Positions 36,710 through 46,381 of a DNA stretch of 64,000 nucleotides are shown one piece after another (position 1 is the stretch's first letter; each line of letters starts with the position of its first letter). This DNA comes from an uncultured Pelagibacteraceae bacterium (GTDB taxonomy: Bacteria; Pseudomonadota; Alphaproteobacteria; Pelagibacterales; Pelagibacteraceae). The stretch is taken from NCBI GenBank assembly GCA_902613065.1, contig CACMFU010000006.1, positions 1-64,000 of the forward strand, given 5' to 3'. The translations under genes were made by a program, and so were the position numbers. The notes under the pieces are model-generated. The model was given only the letters and a program-made list of their open reading frames with translations. It was not told the DNA's origin and searched no databases.

Positions 36710-39538
36710 ATGCGATTAAAAAACTTTTTTAAAAATCTTAATAAAGATTTCAATAACAGAAGTTTTAAAGGGTTTGAATTTAATTCAAAAAAAATAAAAA
36801 AAGATTATATTTTTTTTGCTATAAAGGGTAATAAATTTAATGGAAATAACTTCATAAAAGATGCAATAATTAGAGGAGCTCGAATAATTGTATCAAATAA
36901 GTTTAAAACTGGTATTGATAAAGGTATACTTTACATAAATGCAAGTGATCCTAGATTAGCTTTATCTAATTTTGCGAATAAATTTTATAACAAAAAACCA
37001 AATAATATAATCGCTGTAACCGGAACCAATGGTAAATCTTCTATAGTTAATTTTTATTATCAGATATTAAAACTTAATAAAAAAAGGGTAGCCTCAATTG
37101 GAACTTTAGGCGTAAAATCTAATATTGCTAGCTCAAAACTTGATAATACAACTGTCGATGCGATTACGATTAATAAAATACTCTCAAATTTAAAAAATAA
37201 AAAAATTGAGAATGTTATTCTAGAGGCTTCAAGCCATGGTCTACATCAAAAAAGATTGCATGGAATTAAATTTAGTACTTCTATATTCACTAATTTAAGT
37301 AGAGATCATTTAGACTATCACAAAAATTACAAAAATTATTTTAACTCAAAATTGATTTTGTTTAATGAATTAACAAAGAAAAATGGAAATTTAATATTTC
37401 ATAACGATATAAAACACTCAAATACTTTTAAAAAAATTGCCAAAAAAAAAAAATTAAAGATACTAAACATCGGAGAAACAAATAGTAATTTACAAATTAT
37501 TTCAATAAAAATTTTAAATAATTATCAACATATAAAGTTTTCTTATCAAAATAAAGAATACCAATTTAAAACTAGATTAATTGGAAAAATACAAATTAAG
37601 AATTTAATGATGGCAATTGCAGCGGCAATTAAAAGTAATTTAAAAATTGATAATATTGTTAAAAAACTAGAGCATATTAAACCAGCAAAAGGAAGGTTTG
37701 AAATAATTGGAAAAACAAGAGATAATTCTATAATTATTTTAGATTATGCTCATACCCCTGAGGCTCTCAAAATTTGTATAGAAAATATTAAATCACAATT
37801 TGGTTTAAGAAAAATTAATATTGTATTTGGATGTGGTGGTGAGAGAGATAAAGAGAAAAGACCAATAATGGGTAAAATTGCAAATAAATTATGTGATTAT
37901 ATTTACCTTACTGATGACAATCCTAGAAACGAAAATCCTAAAAAAATTAGAGATAGTATTAAGAAGTCAATTTTACATACCAAAATGATTGAAATACCAT
38001 CAAGAAAGTTAGCTATAAAAAACGCAATTCTAAATAGTAAGTCCGATGAGATTTTAATTATTGCTGGAAAGGGACACGAAACAACTCAAGAATATAGAAA
38101 GAAAAAAAAATTTTCTGACGAAGACATAATAAAAAAATCTATACGTTTAAAAAATAAATTTTTATCAAATGATTGGAAATTAAATATTTTTAAAGAAATT
38201 ATAAAAAATAAAAAATTAGATAGATTAAAAAACTTAAAAATTAGTACTAATTCAAAAGGACAAAATAAGGGTAAAATTTTCTTCGGGATTAAGGGTGAAA
38301 AGTTAAATGGAAATAATTTTGCAGATGAGGCTTTAGAGAATGGTGCAAAATTAGCAATAATTCAAAATAACAAAAAAAATAGTGAAAATAAAATTAATGT
38401 TAAAAATACTCTAGAATTATTAATTAAACTATCACAAAAATTGAGAATTTCCTCCAATGCATCCCAAGTTGCAATTACAGGATCTTCAGGCAAAACATCA
38501 CTTAAAGAATTATTAGGACAATGTCTTCAAAAAAATTATTCTACAATTTTTTCAAAAAATTCTTTCAATAATAAATTTGGTTTGCCGATTTCTTTAATAA
38601 ATTTAAAAAAGGATACATCTTATGGAATATTTGAAATTGGTATGGATAGAAAAGGTGAAATAGATTATTTATCAAAAATAATTAAACCAGACATTGGAGT
38701 TATCACAAATATTAGTTATGCGCATGCTAAAAACTTTAAATCTTTATTTGATATAGCTAAGGCAAAATCAGAGATTATTTTCAATATTAGAAAAAAAGGT
38801 ACCATAGTATTAAATAAAGACGATAAATTTTTTGATTTCTTTTCAATTTTAGCAAAAAAAAATAATTTAGACATAATTTCTTTCGGAAAACAAAAAAATT
38901 CTAATATTAGATTATCTAAATTAAAAAAATTCAAAAAATCTTACGTAATTTACATTAATGTAGACTCTAAACTATATAATTTTAAAATTAATAGTAATTT
39001 ATTACCATACATTGATAATATATTGGCTACCATAGCAGTTTGTAAAAGTCTTGATATTATTAACAAATTAAAAAGCAATTTTTTTTCTAATTATAAAACA
39101 CCTAGCGGCAGAGGAAATATAAAAAAAATTACTGTAGGTTCTAAAAAAATAAAAATAATTGATGAAAGTTATAACTCAAATCCATTATCACTCAATTTTT
39201 CAATTAAGAAATTTGATAATTTAAAAATAAATCCAAATAAAAAATTTATGTTGTTAGGTGATATGTTAGAACTAGGAAAATTTTCAAAAAAACTTCATAT
39301 TGAAGCTGCAAAAGACCTTAATAAGGCAAAGTTCAAAAAGTTGTTTGTTTATGGGAATAAAATCATAGAAACTTTTAACAAAATTAGAACACAAAAAAGA
39401 GGAAAAATACTTCAATCAACAAGTGATGTTCTTGAAATAATAAAAAATGAATTAAATAATGGTGATTTTCTTATGATAAAAGGATCAAATTCCACAGGAC
39501 TTAACAAAATAACCAAACAAATTGAATCAAAATTCTAA
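36710..39538 (+). CDS. murE-murF: Fused MurE-MurF (UDP-MurNAc-tripeptide synthetase / D-Ala-D-Ala ligase)
   Basis: One 942-codon frame carrying two Mur ligases. Residues about 1-480 are MurE: P-loop TGTNGKSSIVNF, EASSHGLHQKRL, DYAHTPEALK, and DNPRNENP, the motif that selects meso-diaminopimelate. Residues about 488-942 are MurF: NSKGQNKGKIFFGIKGEKLNG, P-loop ITGSSGKTSLKELL, EIGMDRKGEIDYL, DESYNSNPLSL and LGDMLELGKFS. No stop, linker repeat or internal Shine-Dalgarno separates them. Adds meso-DAP, then D-Ala-D-Ala, to the UDP-MurNAc peptide. Confidence 0.97.
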   Translation: MRLKNFFKNLNKDFNNRSFKGFEFNSKKIKKDYIFFAIKGNKFNGNNFIKDAIIRGARIIVSNKFKTGIDKGILYINASDPRLALSNFANKFYNKKPNNIIAVTGTNGKSSIVNFYYQILKLNKKRVASIGTLGVKSNIASSKLDNTTVDAITINKILSNLKNKKIENVILEASSHGLHQKRLHGIKFSTSIFTNLSRDHLDYHKNYKNYFNSKLILFNELTKKNGNLIFHNDIKHSNTFKKIAKKKKLKILNIGETNSNLQIISIKILNNYQHIKFSYQNKEYQFKTRLIGKIQIKNLMMAIAAAIKSNLKIDNIVKKLEHIKPAKGRFEIIGKTRDNSIIILDYAHTPEALKICIENIKSQFGLRKINIVFGCGGERDKEKRPIMGKIANKLCDYIYLTDDNPRNENPKKIRDSIKKSILHTKMIEIPSRKLAIKNAILNSKSDEILIIAGKGHETTQEYRKKKKFSDEDIIKKSIRLKNKFLSNDWKLNIFKEIIKNKKLDRLKNLKISTNSKGQNKGKIFFGIKGEKLNGNNFADEALENGAKLAIIQNNKKNSENKINVKNTLELLIKLSQKLRISSNASQVAITGSSGKTSLKELLGQCLQKNYSTIFSKNSFNNKFGLPISLINLKKDTSYGIFEIGMDRKGEIDYLSKIIKPDIGVITNISYAHAKNFKSLFDIAKAKSEIIFNIRKKGTIVLNKDDKFFDFFSILAKKNNLDIISFGKQKNSNIRLSKLKKFKKSYVIYINVDSKLYNFKINSNLLPYIDNILATIAVCKSLDIINKLKSNFFSNYKTPSGRGNIKKITVGSKKIKIIDESYNSNPLSLNFSIKKFDNLKINPNKKFMLLGDMLELGKFSKKLHIEAAKDLNKAKFKKLFVYGNKIIETFNKIRTQKRGKILQSTSDVLEIIKNELNNGDFLMIKGSNSTGLNKITKQIESKF

Positions 39539-40623
39539 TGTTATTTCAACTTTTTTCAATTTTGGTAGATCAATTTAGTTTTTTGAATGTTTTTAAATAT
39601 TTAACAGTAAGAACAGGACTTTCCATGTTTACAGCTATGTTTGTAGTATTTTTAGTTGGAAACCCATTGATCAATTTTTTTTCTTCAAGACAAATTCATA
39701 ATCCAATTAGGGAAGACGGCCCAAGTGATCATATAATTAGAAAAATTGGAACACCAACAATGGGAGGATTGATAATACTACTTGGTGTTTTTTCAGGAGT
39801 ATTACTATGGGGTGACTTAACAAATTCTTATAATTGGTTTTTGATATTTATTGCTGCATCTTTTGGACTATTAGGTGCCTACGATGACTACAAAAAAATA
39901 AAATTAAAAAGTTCGCATGGAATTTCTTCCAAACTTAAATTTTTTTTACAAATTATATTAGCTTTGATTGGTATATTTATACTTTACTATTCAAGCAATA
40001 CTGAACAAATAAATAATTTATATTTTCCTTTTTTTAAAAATTTAGTGATCAACCTTGGATGGTTCTTTATACCTTTTTATATGTTCATATTAGTTGGAGC
40101 CTCAAATGCGGTTAATTTAACAGATGGTTTAGATGGATTAGCGACAGTACCTGTTATGTTAGTTGCCGCTTGTTTTGCATTTATTAGTTATGTTTCTGGT
40201 AATATTATTTTTTCAGATTATCTACAAATTACCTACATAGAAGGTGTTGGTGAAGCTTCAATATTTTGTGGATCAATAATTGGGGCTTGCTTAGGTTTTC
40301 TATGGTTTAATGCACCACCAGCAAAAATTTTTATGGGAGATACAGGATCTTTATCTTTAGGTGGTTCACTTGGAGCGGTTGGTATAATAACTAAACACGA
40401 AATTGTATTAGCAATAACCGGTGGATTATTTGTTTTAGAAGCAGTTTCTGTAATAGTTCAAGTTATTTCTTATAAATTGACGGGTAAAAGAATATTCAGA
40501 ATGGCTCCAATACACCATCATTTTGAAAAAAAAGGATGGCCAGAATCAACGGTTGTAATTAGGTTTTGGATAATTTCAATTATTTTAGCGATGATTGGAT
40601 TAGCTACTTTGAAACTTAGATAA
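39538..40623 (+). CDS. mraY: Phospho-MurNAc-pentapeptide transferase
   Basis: 361-residue, about ten-helix membrane enzyme making lipid I from UDP-MurNAc-pentapeptide and undecaprenyl phosphate. Landmarks: GTPTMGGLIIL, GAYDDYKK (catalytic DD), NAVNLTDGLDGLA, FMGDTGSLSLGG and APIHHHFEKKGW. The start overlaps the murE-murF stop as TAATG, a 1-bp overlap, and the end does the same with murD. Length and all five diagnostic blocks agree with the family. Confidence 0.97.
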   Translation: MLFQLFSILVDQFSFLNVFKYLTVRTGLSMFTAMFVVFLVGNPLINFFSSRQIHNPIREDGPSDHIIRKIGTPTMGGLIILLGVFSGVLLWGDLTNSYNWFLIFIAASFGLLGAYDDYKKIKLKSSHGISSKLKFFLQIILALIGIFILYYSSNTEQINNLYFPFFKNLVINLGWFFIPFYMFILVGASNAVNLTDGLDGLATVPVMLVAACFAFISYVSGNIIFSDYLQITYIEGVGEASIFCGSIIGACLGFLWFNAPPAKIFMGDTGSLSLGGSLGAVGIITKHEIVLAITGGLFVLEAVSVIVQVISYKLTGKRIFRMAPIHHHFEKKGWPESTVVIRFWIISIILAMIGLATLKLR

Positions 40624-41909
40624 TGAAATTAAGTAATGTAAATATTAGTAAAAAATTTTTAATTTATGGTTTAGGAAAATCAGGAATTTCTTCATTAAAA
40701 TATTTAAAACAAACAAATAACTGTTTTATTTTTGACGACGACAAGAAAAAATTAAATAATAAATTTAATAAATTTTTTATTTCTAAATCAAAATTATTAA
40801 ATCATAATTTTGATCATATAGTTATAAGTCCTGGAATTAATATAAATAGATGTCAGTTGTCGAATTATCTAAAAAAGAACAAAAAAAAAGTTATTACTGA
40901 TTTAGATATTTTTTATAAATTTAACCCTAACGTTTTGACAATTACAATTACTGGTACAAACGGAAAATCAACTACAAGTAAGTTGTTATATGATATTTTA
41001 AAAAATCATCACTATGATGTACGATTAGCTGGAAATATTGGAAACCCTATTTTAGTGGAAAAAAAGGTTAATAAGAATACTATTTTTGTTGTTGAGGCCT
41101 CTTCATATCAATTAGCTTATAGCAGATATTTTAAATCGAAATTTTCAATAATTATTAACATTTCTCGCGATCACTTAGAAAGGCATAATACAATGAAGAA
41201 TTATACATTATCAAAATTAAAGTGTGTAATTAATCAAAATGAGGATGATTTAGCTATTATACCAAATAATCATTTATTAAGAAATTTATTAAGACCTAAA
41301 AATATAAAATCAAAAATTATATTTTTAAATAAAAATAAGTATGTTCACTTAAAAAAAAAAATAAGTAATAATAATTTTATAAACTCAGCGAATTTCGAAA
41401 ATTTAAATTTCTTATTTGAGTTATCCAAATATATGAAACTTGATTCAAAAATTTTATTAAAAACCATAAATGATTTTAAACCTTTAAAATTTAGAAAAGA
41501 AGTAGTCTATAACTCAAAATATTTAAAAATTATAAACGATTCTAAATCAACAACATTATCCTCAACTACTCCATTTTTAGAAACTAATGAAAAAATTTTT
41601 TGGATTTTAGGAGGATTATTTAAAAAGGGTGATAAATTTAATTTAAATAAAAAGTATTACAAAAATTTGGAAGCATATATTTATGGAAAAGATAGACATA
41701 TTTTCTATAAATTATTTAGAAATAAATTTAGAGTGAACTTATCAAAAGATTTAAAGGATGCTTTAAAATTAATTCCCAATTTTAAGAATTTAAAAAAAAA
41801 AGTTACTGTTTTATTTAGTCCATCTGCCGCATCTTTTGATCAATATAAAAATTTTGAAGATAGAGGCAAACAATTCAATATGCTAATAAAAAAATATTTA
41901 CCAATTTAA
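40623..41909 (+). CDS. murD: UDP-MurNAc-L-alanine-D-glutamate ligase
   Basis: 428 residues. N-terminal nucleotide-binding part starts FLIYGLGKSGISSLKYL, then VISPGIN, P-loop TGTNGKSTTSKLL, AGNIGNP, VVEASSYQL and DHLERHNTM; the C-terminal domain begins near KFRKEVV with INDSKSTT and LGGLFKKGD, and ends LFSPSAASFDQYKNFEDRG. Adds D-glutamate to UDP-MurNAc-L-Ala. 1-bp overlaps with mraY and ftsW (TAATG-type) indicate coupling. Confidence 0.97.
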   Translation: MKLSNVNISKKFLIYGLGKSGISSLKYLKQTNNCFIFDDDKKKLNNKFNKFFISKSKLLNHNFDHIVISPGININRCQLSNYLKKNKKKVITDLDIFYKFNPNVLTITITGTNGKSTTSKLLYDILKNHHYDVRLAGNIGNPILVEKKVNKNTIFVVEASSYQLAYSRYFKSKFSIIINISRDHLERHNTMKNYTLSKLKCVINQNEDDLAIIPNNHLLRNLLRPKNIKSKIIFLNKNKYVHLKKKISNNNFINSANFENLNFLFELSKYMKLDSKILLKTINDFKPLKFRKEVVYNSKYLKIINDSKSTTLSSTTPFLETNEKIFWILGGLFKKGDKFNLNKKYYKNLEAYIYGKDRHIFYKLFRNKFRVNLSKDLKDALKLIPNFKNLKKKVTVLFSPSAASFDQYKNFEDRGKQFNMLIKKYLPI

Positions 41910-43018
41910 TGAATAAATATTTTGATACATTTTATGATTGGTGGAAAAATATTGATAAGACAATTTTTTTGATAATAAGTCTTTTATTTTTTTTAGGCCT
42001 ATTTTTTTCTTTTGTTTCAACTTCAATAATTGCATCAGACAAACTAAACACAAACTCTTACTATTTTTTTTTGAAACATTTAATTTTTGTGTTTATAGGT
42101 ATATTTCTAATACTTGTTCTATCTTTATTAGATCAAAAAATTTTAATTAACTTATCAATCGTATTATTTTTAATTACTTTAATCAGTTTATTCTTAGTCC
42201 CATTAATTGGAGTTGAGGTCAAAGGATCAAAAAGATGGTTAGATATTGGTTCATTACCTAGATTTCAACCAATTGAGACTTTGAAACCTTTTTATGTAAT
42301 TGTTATTTCTTTAATTATTTCATTAAATAATAAGAATCTTTATCTAAAATATCTTTTAAGTACAGTAGTATTGATACCTATAATTATTTTACTTTTATCT
42401 CAACCTGACTTGGGACAGACATTACTAATAGTTTCTGTTTGGCTGGCTATCATTTTTGCTTCAGGAATAAATATATTTATTTTTGCAATTTCTTTAGTGG
42501 TATTAAGTTCACTTACATTAGCCCTAATTTTTTTAGTCCCTAAATTTGAATATATAAAAATAAGACTAATGTCATTTTTAGATACATCGAGTGGAAATAA
42601 TTATCAGGCCGATAAAGCAAGCGATGCAATTTCTAGCGGTGGTCTTTTTGGTAAAGGCATTGGTGAAGGAAGTTTAAATTCAAGAATACCTGAAGCACAC
42701 ACAGATTATATAATTTCTGTAATTGCTGAAGAATTTGGAGTAATAATTCTAATAGGCATAATACTACTTTATTTGATTTTTTCTTACAGGGTTTTAAAAA
42801 AAATAAATTTTACAAAAAATAATAATTTCAAACTTATATTAGTTGGTAGTATTTCAATAATACTTTTACAAACTTTTATTCATATTGGAGTCAATATTAG
42901 AGTGTTACCTACCACAGGTATGACTATGCCATTTATTAGTTATGGTGGTTCCTCAATTGTAGGAACTTCAATATTGGCTGGTATTATTTTAAATTTGACT
43001 AAAAGAAAATTAATTTAA
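41909..43018 (+). CDS. ftsW: Septal peptidoglycan polymerase FtsW
   Basis: 369-residue SEDS protein with about ten membrane helices. Landmarks: KGSKRWLDIG, RFQPIETLKPFYVI, LLSQPDLGQTLLI, the big periplasmic-loop motif LFGKGIGEGSLNSRIPEAHTDYIISVIAEEFG and GMTMPFISYGGSS. Polymerises lipid II at the septum with FtsI. Overlaps murD by one base and is followed by murG after one base. Confidence 0.96.
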   Translation: MNKYFDTFYDWWKNIDKTIFLIISLLFFLGLFFSFVSTSIIASDKLNTNSYYFFLKHLIFVFIGIFLILVLSLLDQKILINLSIVLFLITLISLFLVPLIGVEVKGSKRWLDIGSLPRFQPIETLKPFYVIVISLIISLNNKNLYLKYLLSTVVLIPIIILLLSQPDLGQTLLIVSVWLAIIFASGINIFIFAISLVVLSSLTLALIFLVPKFEYIKIRLMSFLDTSSGNNYQADKASDAISSGGLFGKGIGEGSLNSRIPEAHTDYIISVIAEEFGVIILIGIILLYLIFSYRVLKKINFTKNNNFKLILVGSISIILLQTFIHIGVNIRVLPTTGMTMPFISYGGSSIVGTSILAGIILNLTKRKLI

Positions 43019-43019
43019 T

Positions 43020-44099
43020 ATGAGAAAAAATATTTTAATTGTTACTGGTGGATCTGGTGGTCATGTCGTTCCGTCATTTTCTTTAATTAATCACTTAAAA
43101 AATAAATTTTATGTAAAAATTGTTACAGATCTAAGAGGGACAAATTTTATTGATAAAGATAAACATGAATATGATCTTATAGATGTACCAAATTTATTTA
43201 TAAAATTATATTTATTACCTATTAATATTTTTAAATATTTTTTCAGCATAATTAAATCATATAAATATTTGAAAAAATTTAAAATAGATATTGTAATTAG
43301 CTCAGGAGGATATATGACATTACCTTTTTGTATTGTAGCATTTGTTTTAAAAAAAAAATTATTTTTATTTGAACCAAATAGTGTTTTAGGAAGATCAAAT
43401 AAATTTTTTTTAAAATATGCAGATAAAATTATATGTTATGAAGATAACATAATAAGCTTTCCAAAAAAATTTAATTCCAAAAAAGCATTGATAGAACCAA
43501 TTTTTAGAGATCAATTGTATAAATTAAAAAAAAATTCAATTAATAATAATAAAAAAATAAAAAAAATACTTGTTATTGGAGGAAGCCAAGGAGCATCATT
43601 TTTTGATGATAAAATTACCGAAATAATCTTACACATCTCAAAAAAACAAAATCTAGAAATTATTCAACAAATATCAAATAAAGATATGATTGCGATGATA
43701 AAAGAAAAATATGAGAAAGCAAAAATTGATTTTAATTTTTTTAAATTTACTGATGACAATGCAAAAATTTATGAGAATGTTGATTTAGCTATAACAAGAG
43801 GAGGAGCTGGTACATTAAGTGAACTTTCTTATTTAAGAATTCCATTCATTTCTATTCCTTTACCCTCAGCCAGAGATAATCATCAGTATTATAATTCAAT
43901 AAATTATTTAAAAAAAAATTGTTGCTGGCTAATTGAACAAAAACATTTCGATATTAACAAAAGCATTAATTTATTTTCTGAAATATTTAATAATTATAAC
44001 GACTACGAGGAAAAATTTAAAAATTTACAAAAATTAACTGAAAAAAATACTTGGAATAATATAAACAATCGTATTATAGAAATTATTAATGAAAATTAA
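43020..44099 (+). CDS. murG: Lipid II synthase (GlcNAc transferase) MurG
   Basis: 359-residue GT-B glycosyltransferase adding GlcNAc to lipid I on the inner face of the membrane. Glycine-rich N-terminal motif VTGGSGGHVVPSFSL (about 8-22), VISSGGYMTLPFCI, LFEPNSVLGRSNKF, KILVIGGSQGASFFD and the nucleotide-sugar site LAITRGGAGTLSELSYLRIPFISIPLPSA. Overlaps murC by 11 bp. Slightly shorter first loop than E. coli, otherwise normal. Confidence 0.96.
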   Translation: MRKNILIVTGGSGGHVVPSFSLINHLKNKFYVKIVTDLRGTNFIDKDKHEYDLIDVPNLFIKLYLLPINIFKYFFSIIKSYKYLKKFKIDIVISSGGYMTLPFCIVAFVLKKKLFLFEPNSVLGRSNKFFLKYADKIICYEDNIISFPKKFNSKKALIEPIFRDQLYKLKKNSINNNKKIKKILVIGGSQGASFFDDKITEIILHISKKQNLEIIQQISNKDMIAMIKEKYEKAKIDFNFFKFTDDNAKIYENVDLAITRGGAGTLSELSYLRIPFISIPLPSARDNHQYYNSINYLKKNCCWLIEQKHFDINKSINLFSEIFNNYNDYEEKFKNLQKLTEKNTWNNINNRIIEIINEN

Positions 44100-45471
44100 T
44101 CTTGGAAAGACTGAATTAATTCATTTTGTTGGTATTGGTGGTATAGGGATGAGTGGTTTAGCTTTGGTAATGCATAGTCTGGGTTTTAAAATCCAAGGTA
44201 GTGATATTTCAGACAACAAGTATCTTAATAATTTAAAGAAAAGAAAAGTTACTATTTTTTTTAAACATAAAAAAACGAATATAAAAAACTGCACAGTATT
44301 AGTAACTTCATCTGCTATAAAAAAAACTAACCCAGAAATAAAACAAGCAAAAAAGCTAAATCTACCAATTTATAAACGAGCTGAATTACTTGGTCACATT
44401 GTTTCTTTAATGAAAAATATTGTTGTAACAGGCTCCCATGGAAAAACTACAACAACCTCTATCTTATCAAATATATTTAATAATGCCAAATTAGATCCCA
44501 CTATAATAAATGGTGGCGTCTTAAATTCTATTGGCAGTTCCGCTAAATTAGGAAAAAGTGATTGGAGTTTAATCGAATCTGATGAGTCTGATGGAAGCTT
44601 CTTAAAAATTCCGTTTAGTTATTCAATAATCACAAATATTGACCATGAACATTTAGATTTTTATAAAAATATAAAAAATTTAAAAAATAAATTTATTGAA
44701 TTTTTGAACAAAACTCCTTCTTTGGGTAAATCTTTTGTTTGTTTGGATGATAAAAATATAAAAAAAATTTTATCTAGAACAAAGAATAAAAATTTTTACA
44801 CTTATGGAACTAATAAAAAATCAAATTTTTTTATAAATAATGTTGTTCAAAATAAAAAATATTCAAAGTTTAATGTCAAAATACAGATTCCTGGAAAAAA
44901 AAAGAATATAAAAAATGTTATAATACCATTACTAGGTCTACATAACATAAAAAACGCAACATCTGCGTTAGCAGTTGCATTTTCTATTGGTGTTTCAGAA
45001 AAAGTAATTAAATCAGGTCTTAAAAATTTTAAAGGTGTTCAAAGGAGATTCAATTATTTATTTAGTAAAAATGGCTGTGAATTTTTCGATGATTATGCAC
45101 ATCATCCAACCGAAATTTCTGCTGTATTAGATGGAGTTAGAAATGTTTACAAAAAAGAGGAAATTGTTTGTATCTTTCAGCCTCACAGAGTTTCGAGATT
45201 AAAAAGTTTAAAGGCAGAATTTTCAAAATGCTTTAAAAAGTCTAATACTGTTCTACTTTGTCCATTATACAAGGCAGGAGAAAATATTAAATTAAATTTC
45301 TCTTATACTTCTTTTGCGAAGTCTATATCAAAAAATTCTAATGTTAATGTGATAATAATTCAGAATGAAAATTATTTAAAAAAAATAATTAAAAATATTG
45401 CTTATGGGAATAAAATTTTTATTGGTATGGGAGCTGGTACTATATCAAACTGGGTAAGAAGTTTAAGTTAA
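44089..45471 (+). CDS. murC: UDP-MurNAc-L-alanine ligase
   Basis: 460 residues: N-terminal UDP-binding HFVGIGGIGMSGLA (12-25), GSDISDNKYL, VLVTSSAIK, P-loop VTGSHGKTTTTSIL, ESDESDGSFLK, TNIDHEHLDFY, VQRRFNYLF, DDYAHHPTEISA and FQPHRVSRLKS, all standard MurC blocks. Adds L-alanine to UDP-MurNAc, the first Mur ligase step. Lies between murG (11-bp overlap) and murB (1-bp gap). Confidence 0.97.
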   Translation: MKINLGKTELIHFVGIGGIGMSGLALVMHSLGFKIQGSDISDNKYLNNLKKRKVTIFFKHKKTNIKNCTVLVTSSAIKKTNPEIKQAKKLNLPIYKRAELLGHIVSLMKNIVVTGSHGKTTTTSILSNIFNNAKLDPTIINGGVLNSIGSSAKLGKSDWSLIESDESDGSFLKIPFSYSIITNIDHEHLDFYKNIKNLKNKFIEFLNKTPSLGKSFVCLDDKNIKKILSRTKNKNFYTYGTNKKSNFFINNVVQNKKYSKFNVKIQIPGKKKNIKNVIIPLLGLHNIKNATSALAVAFSIGVSEKVIKSGLKNFKGVQRRFNYLFSKNGCEFFDDYAHHPTEISAVLDGVRNVYKKEEIVCIFQPHRVSRLKSLKAEFSKCFKKSNTVLLCPLYKAGENIKLNFSYTSFAKSISKNSNVNVIIIQNENYLKKIIKNIAYGNKIFIGMGAGTISNWVRSLS

Positions 45472-45472
45472 T

Positions 45473-46381
45473 ATGAGAGTAAATGATCTTATAGAATTTC
45501 AACACAAAAATAACTTAGACCTATTTTTAGATTTTGATATAAAAAAGTTGAATTGGTTTAATATTGGAGGAAAAGTTAAGATTTTTTTTAAACCAAAAAA
45601 TTTAATCGAATTAAAAAAATTTCTAAAAATTTACTCAAACAGAGGCAAGATTTTTGTTTTAGGATCTGGTTCTAACGTATTATTTAAAGATAATACATAT
45701 GATGGAGCTGTAATAAAATTAAGTAAAAGTTTTTCAAAATTATCAAGATTAAAAGAAGATATAATTATAGCTGGCTCATCTTGTTCACAAAAGAAACTAT
45801 CAGAATTTGCGATGGAAAATCAGATAAGTGGGTTTGAGTTTATGTATTGTATACCAGGATCAGTTGGTGGAGGACTGAAAATGAATTCCGGCTGTTTTGG
45901 AACTGAGTTTAAAGATAATCTTGTATCAATACAATGTATGGATTTTAGTGGTAATATAAAATTGATACCGTCAAATAAATTAATTTTTGACTATAGAAAT
46001 ATCAAATTAGAGGAGAATTTAATATTTCTCAGCGCAACTTTTAAAGGAATTTTGTCAGAAAGTAGCATTATTAAATCGCAAATGTATGAATTATCAAAAA
46101 AAAAAAATAATTCACAACCATCAAAAATAAAAACTGGTGGTAGTACTTTTAAGAATCCAATTGATCAAACTTCAAAAAAAGCATGGGAACTCATTAAAAT
46201 GTCAGTACCAAATGAAATTTGTTTTGGAGATGCCTGTATTTCAGAAAAGCATTCAAACTTCTTTGTTAATAAAAAAAATGCAACTTTTAATGATATGTTA
46301 TCTCTAATCAATTATGTAAAAAAAAACGTTAAAATAAATACGGGTATAGATATTAATTTAGAAATAAAAATTGTAGAATAG
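45473..46381 (+). CDS. murB: UDP-N-acetylenolpyruvoylglucosamine reductase
   Basis: 302-residue FAD enzyme that reduces UDP-GlcNAc-enolpyruvate to UDP-MurNAc with NADPH. FAD-binding NWFNIGGKVKIFFKP and FVLGSGSNVLFKD, then FMYCIPGSVGGGLKMNSGCFG, FDYRNIKL and the catalytic serine region KTGGSTFKNP; C-terminal AWELIKMS, ISEKHSNFFVNK. Type II length. Its stop overlaps the ddl GTG start (TAGTG). Confidence 0.96.
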   Translation: MRVNDLIEFQHKNNLDLFLDFDIKKLNWFNIGGKVKIFFKPKNLIELKKFLKIYSNRGKIFVLGSGSNVLFKDNTYDGAVIKLSKSFSKLSRLKEDIIIAGSSCSQKKLSEFAMENQISGFEFMYCIPGSVGGGLKMNSGCFGTEFKDNLVSIQCMDFSGNIKLIPSNKLIFDYRNIKLEENLIFLSATFKGILSESSIIKSQMYELSKKKNNSQPSKIKTGGSTFKNPIDQTSKKAWELIKMSVPNEICFGDACISEKHSNFFVNKKNATFNDMLSLINYVKKNVKINTGIDINLEIKIVE

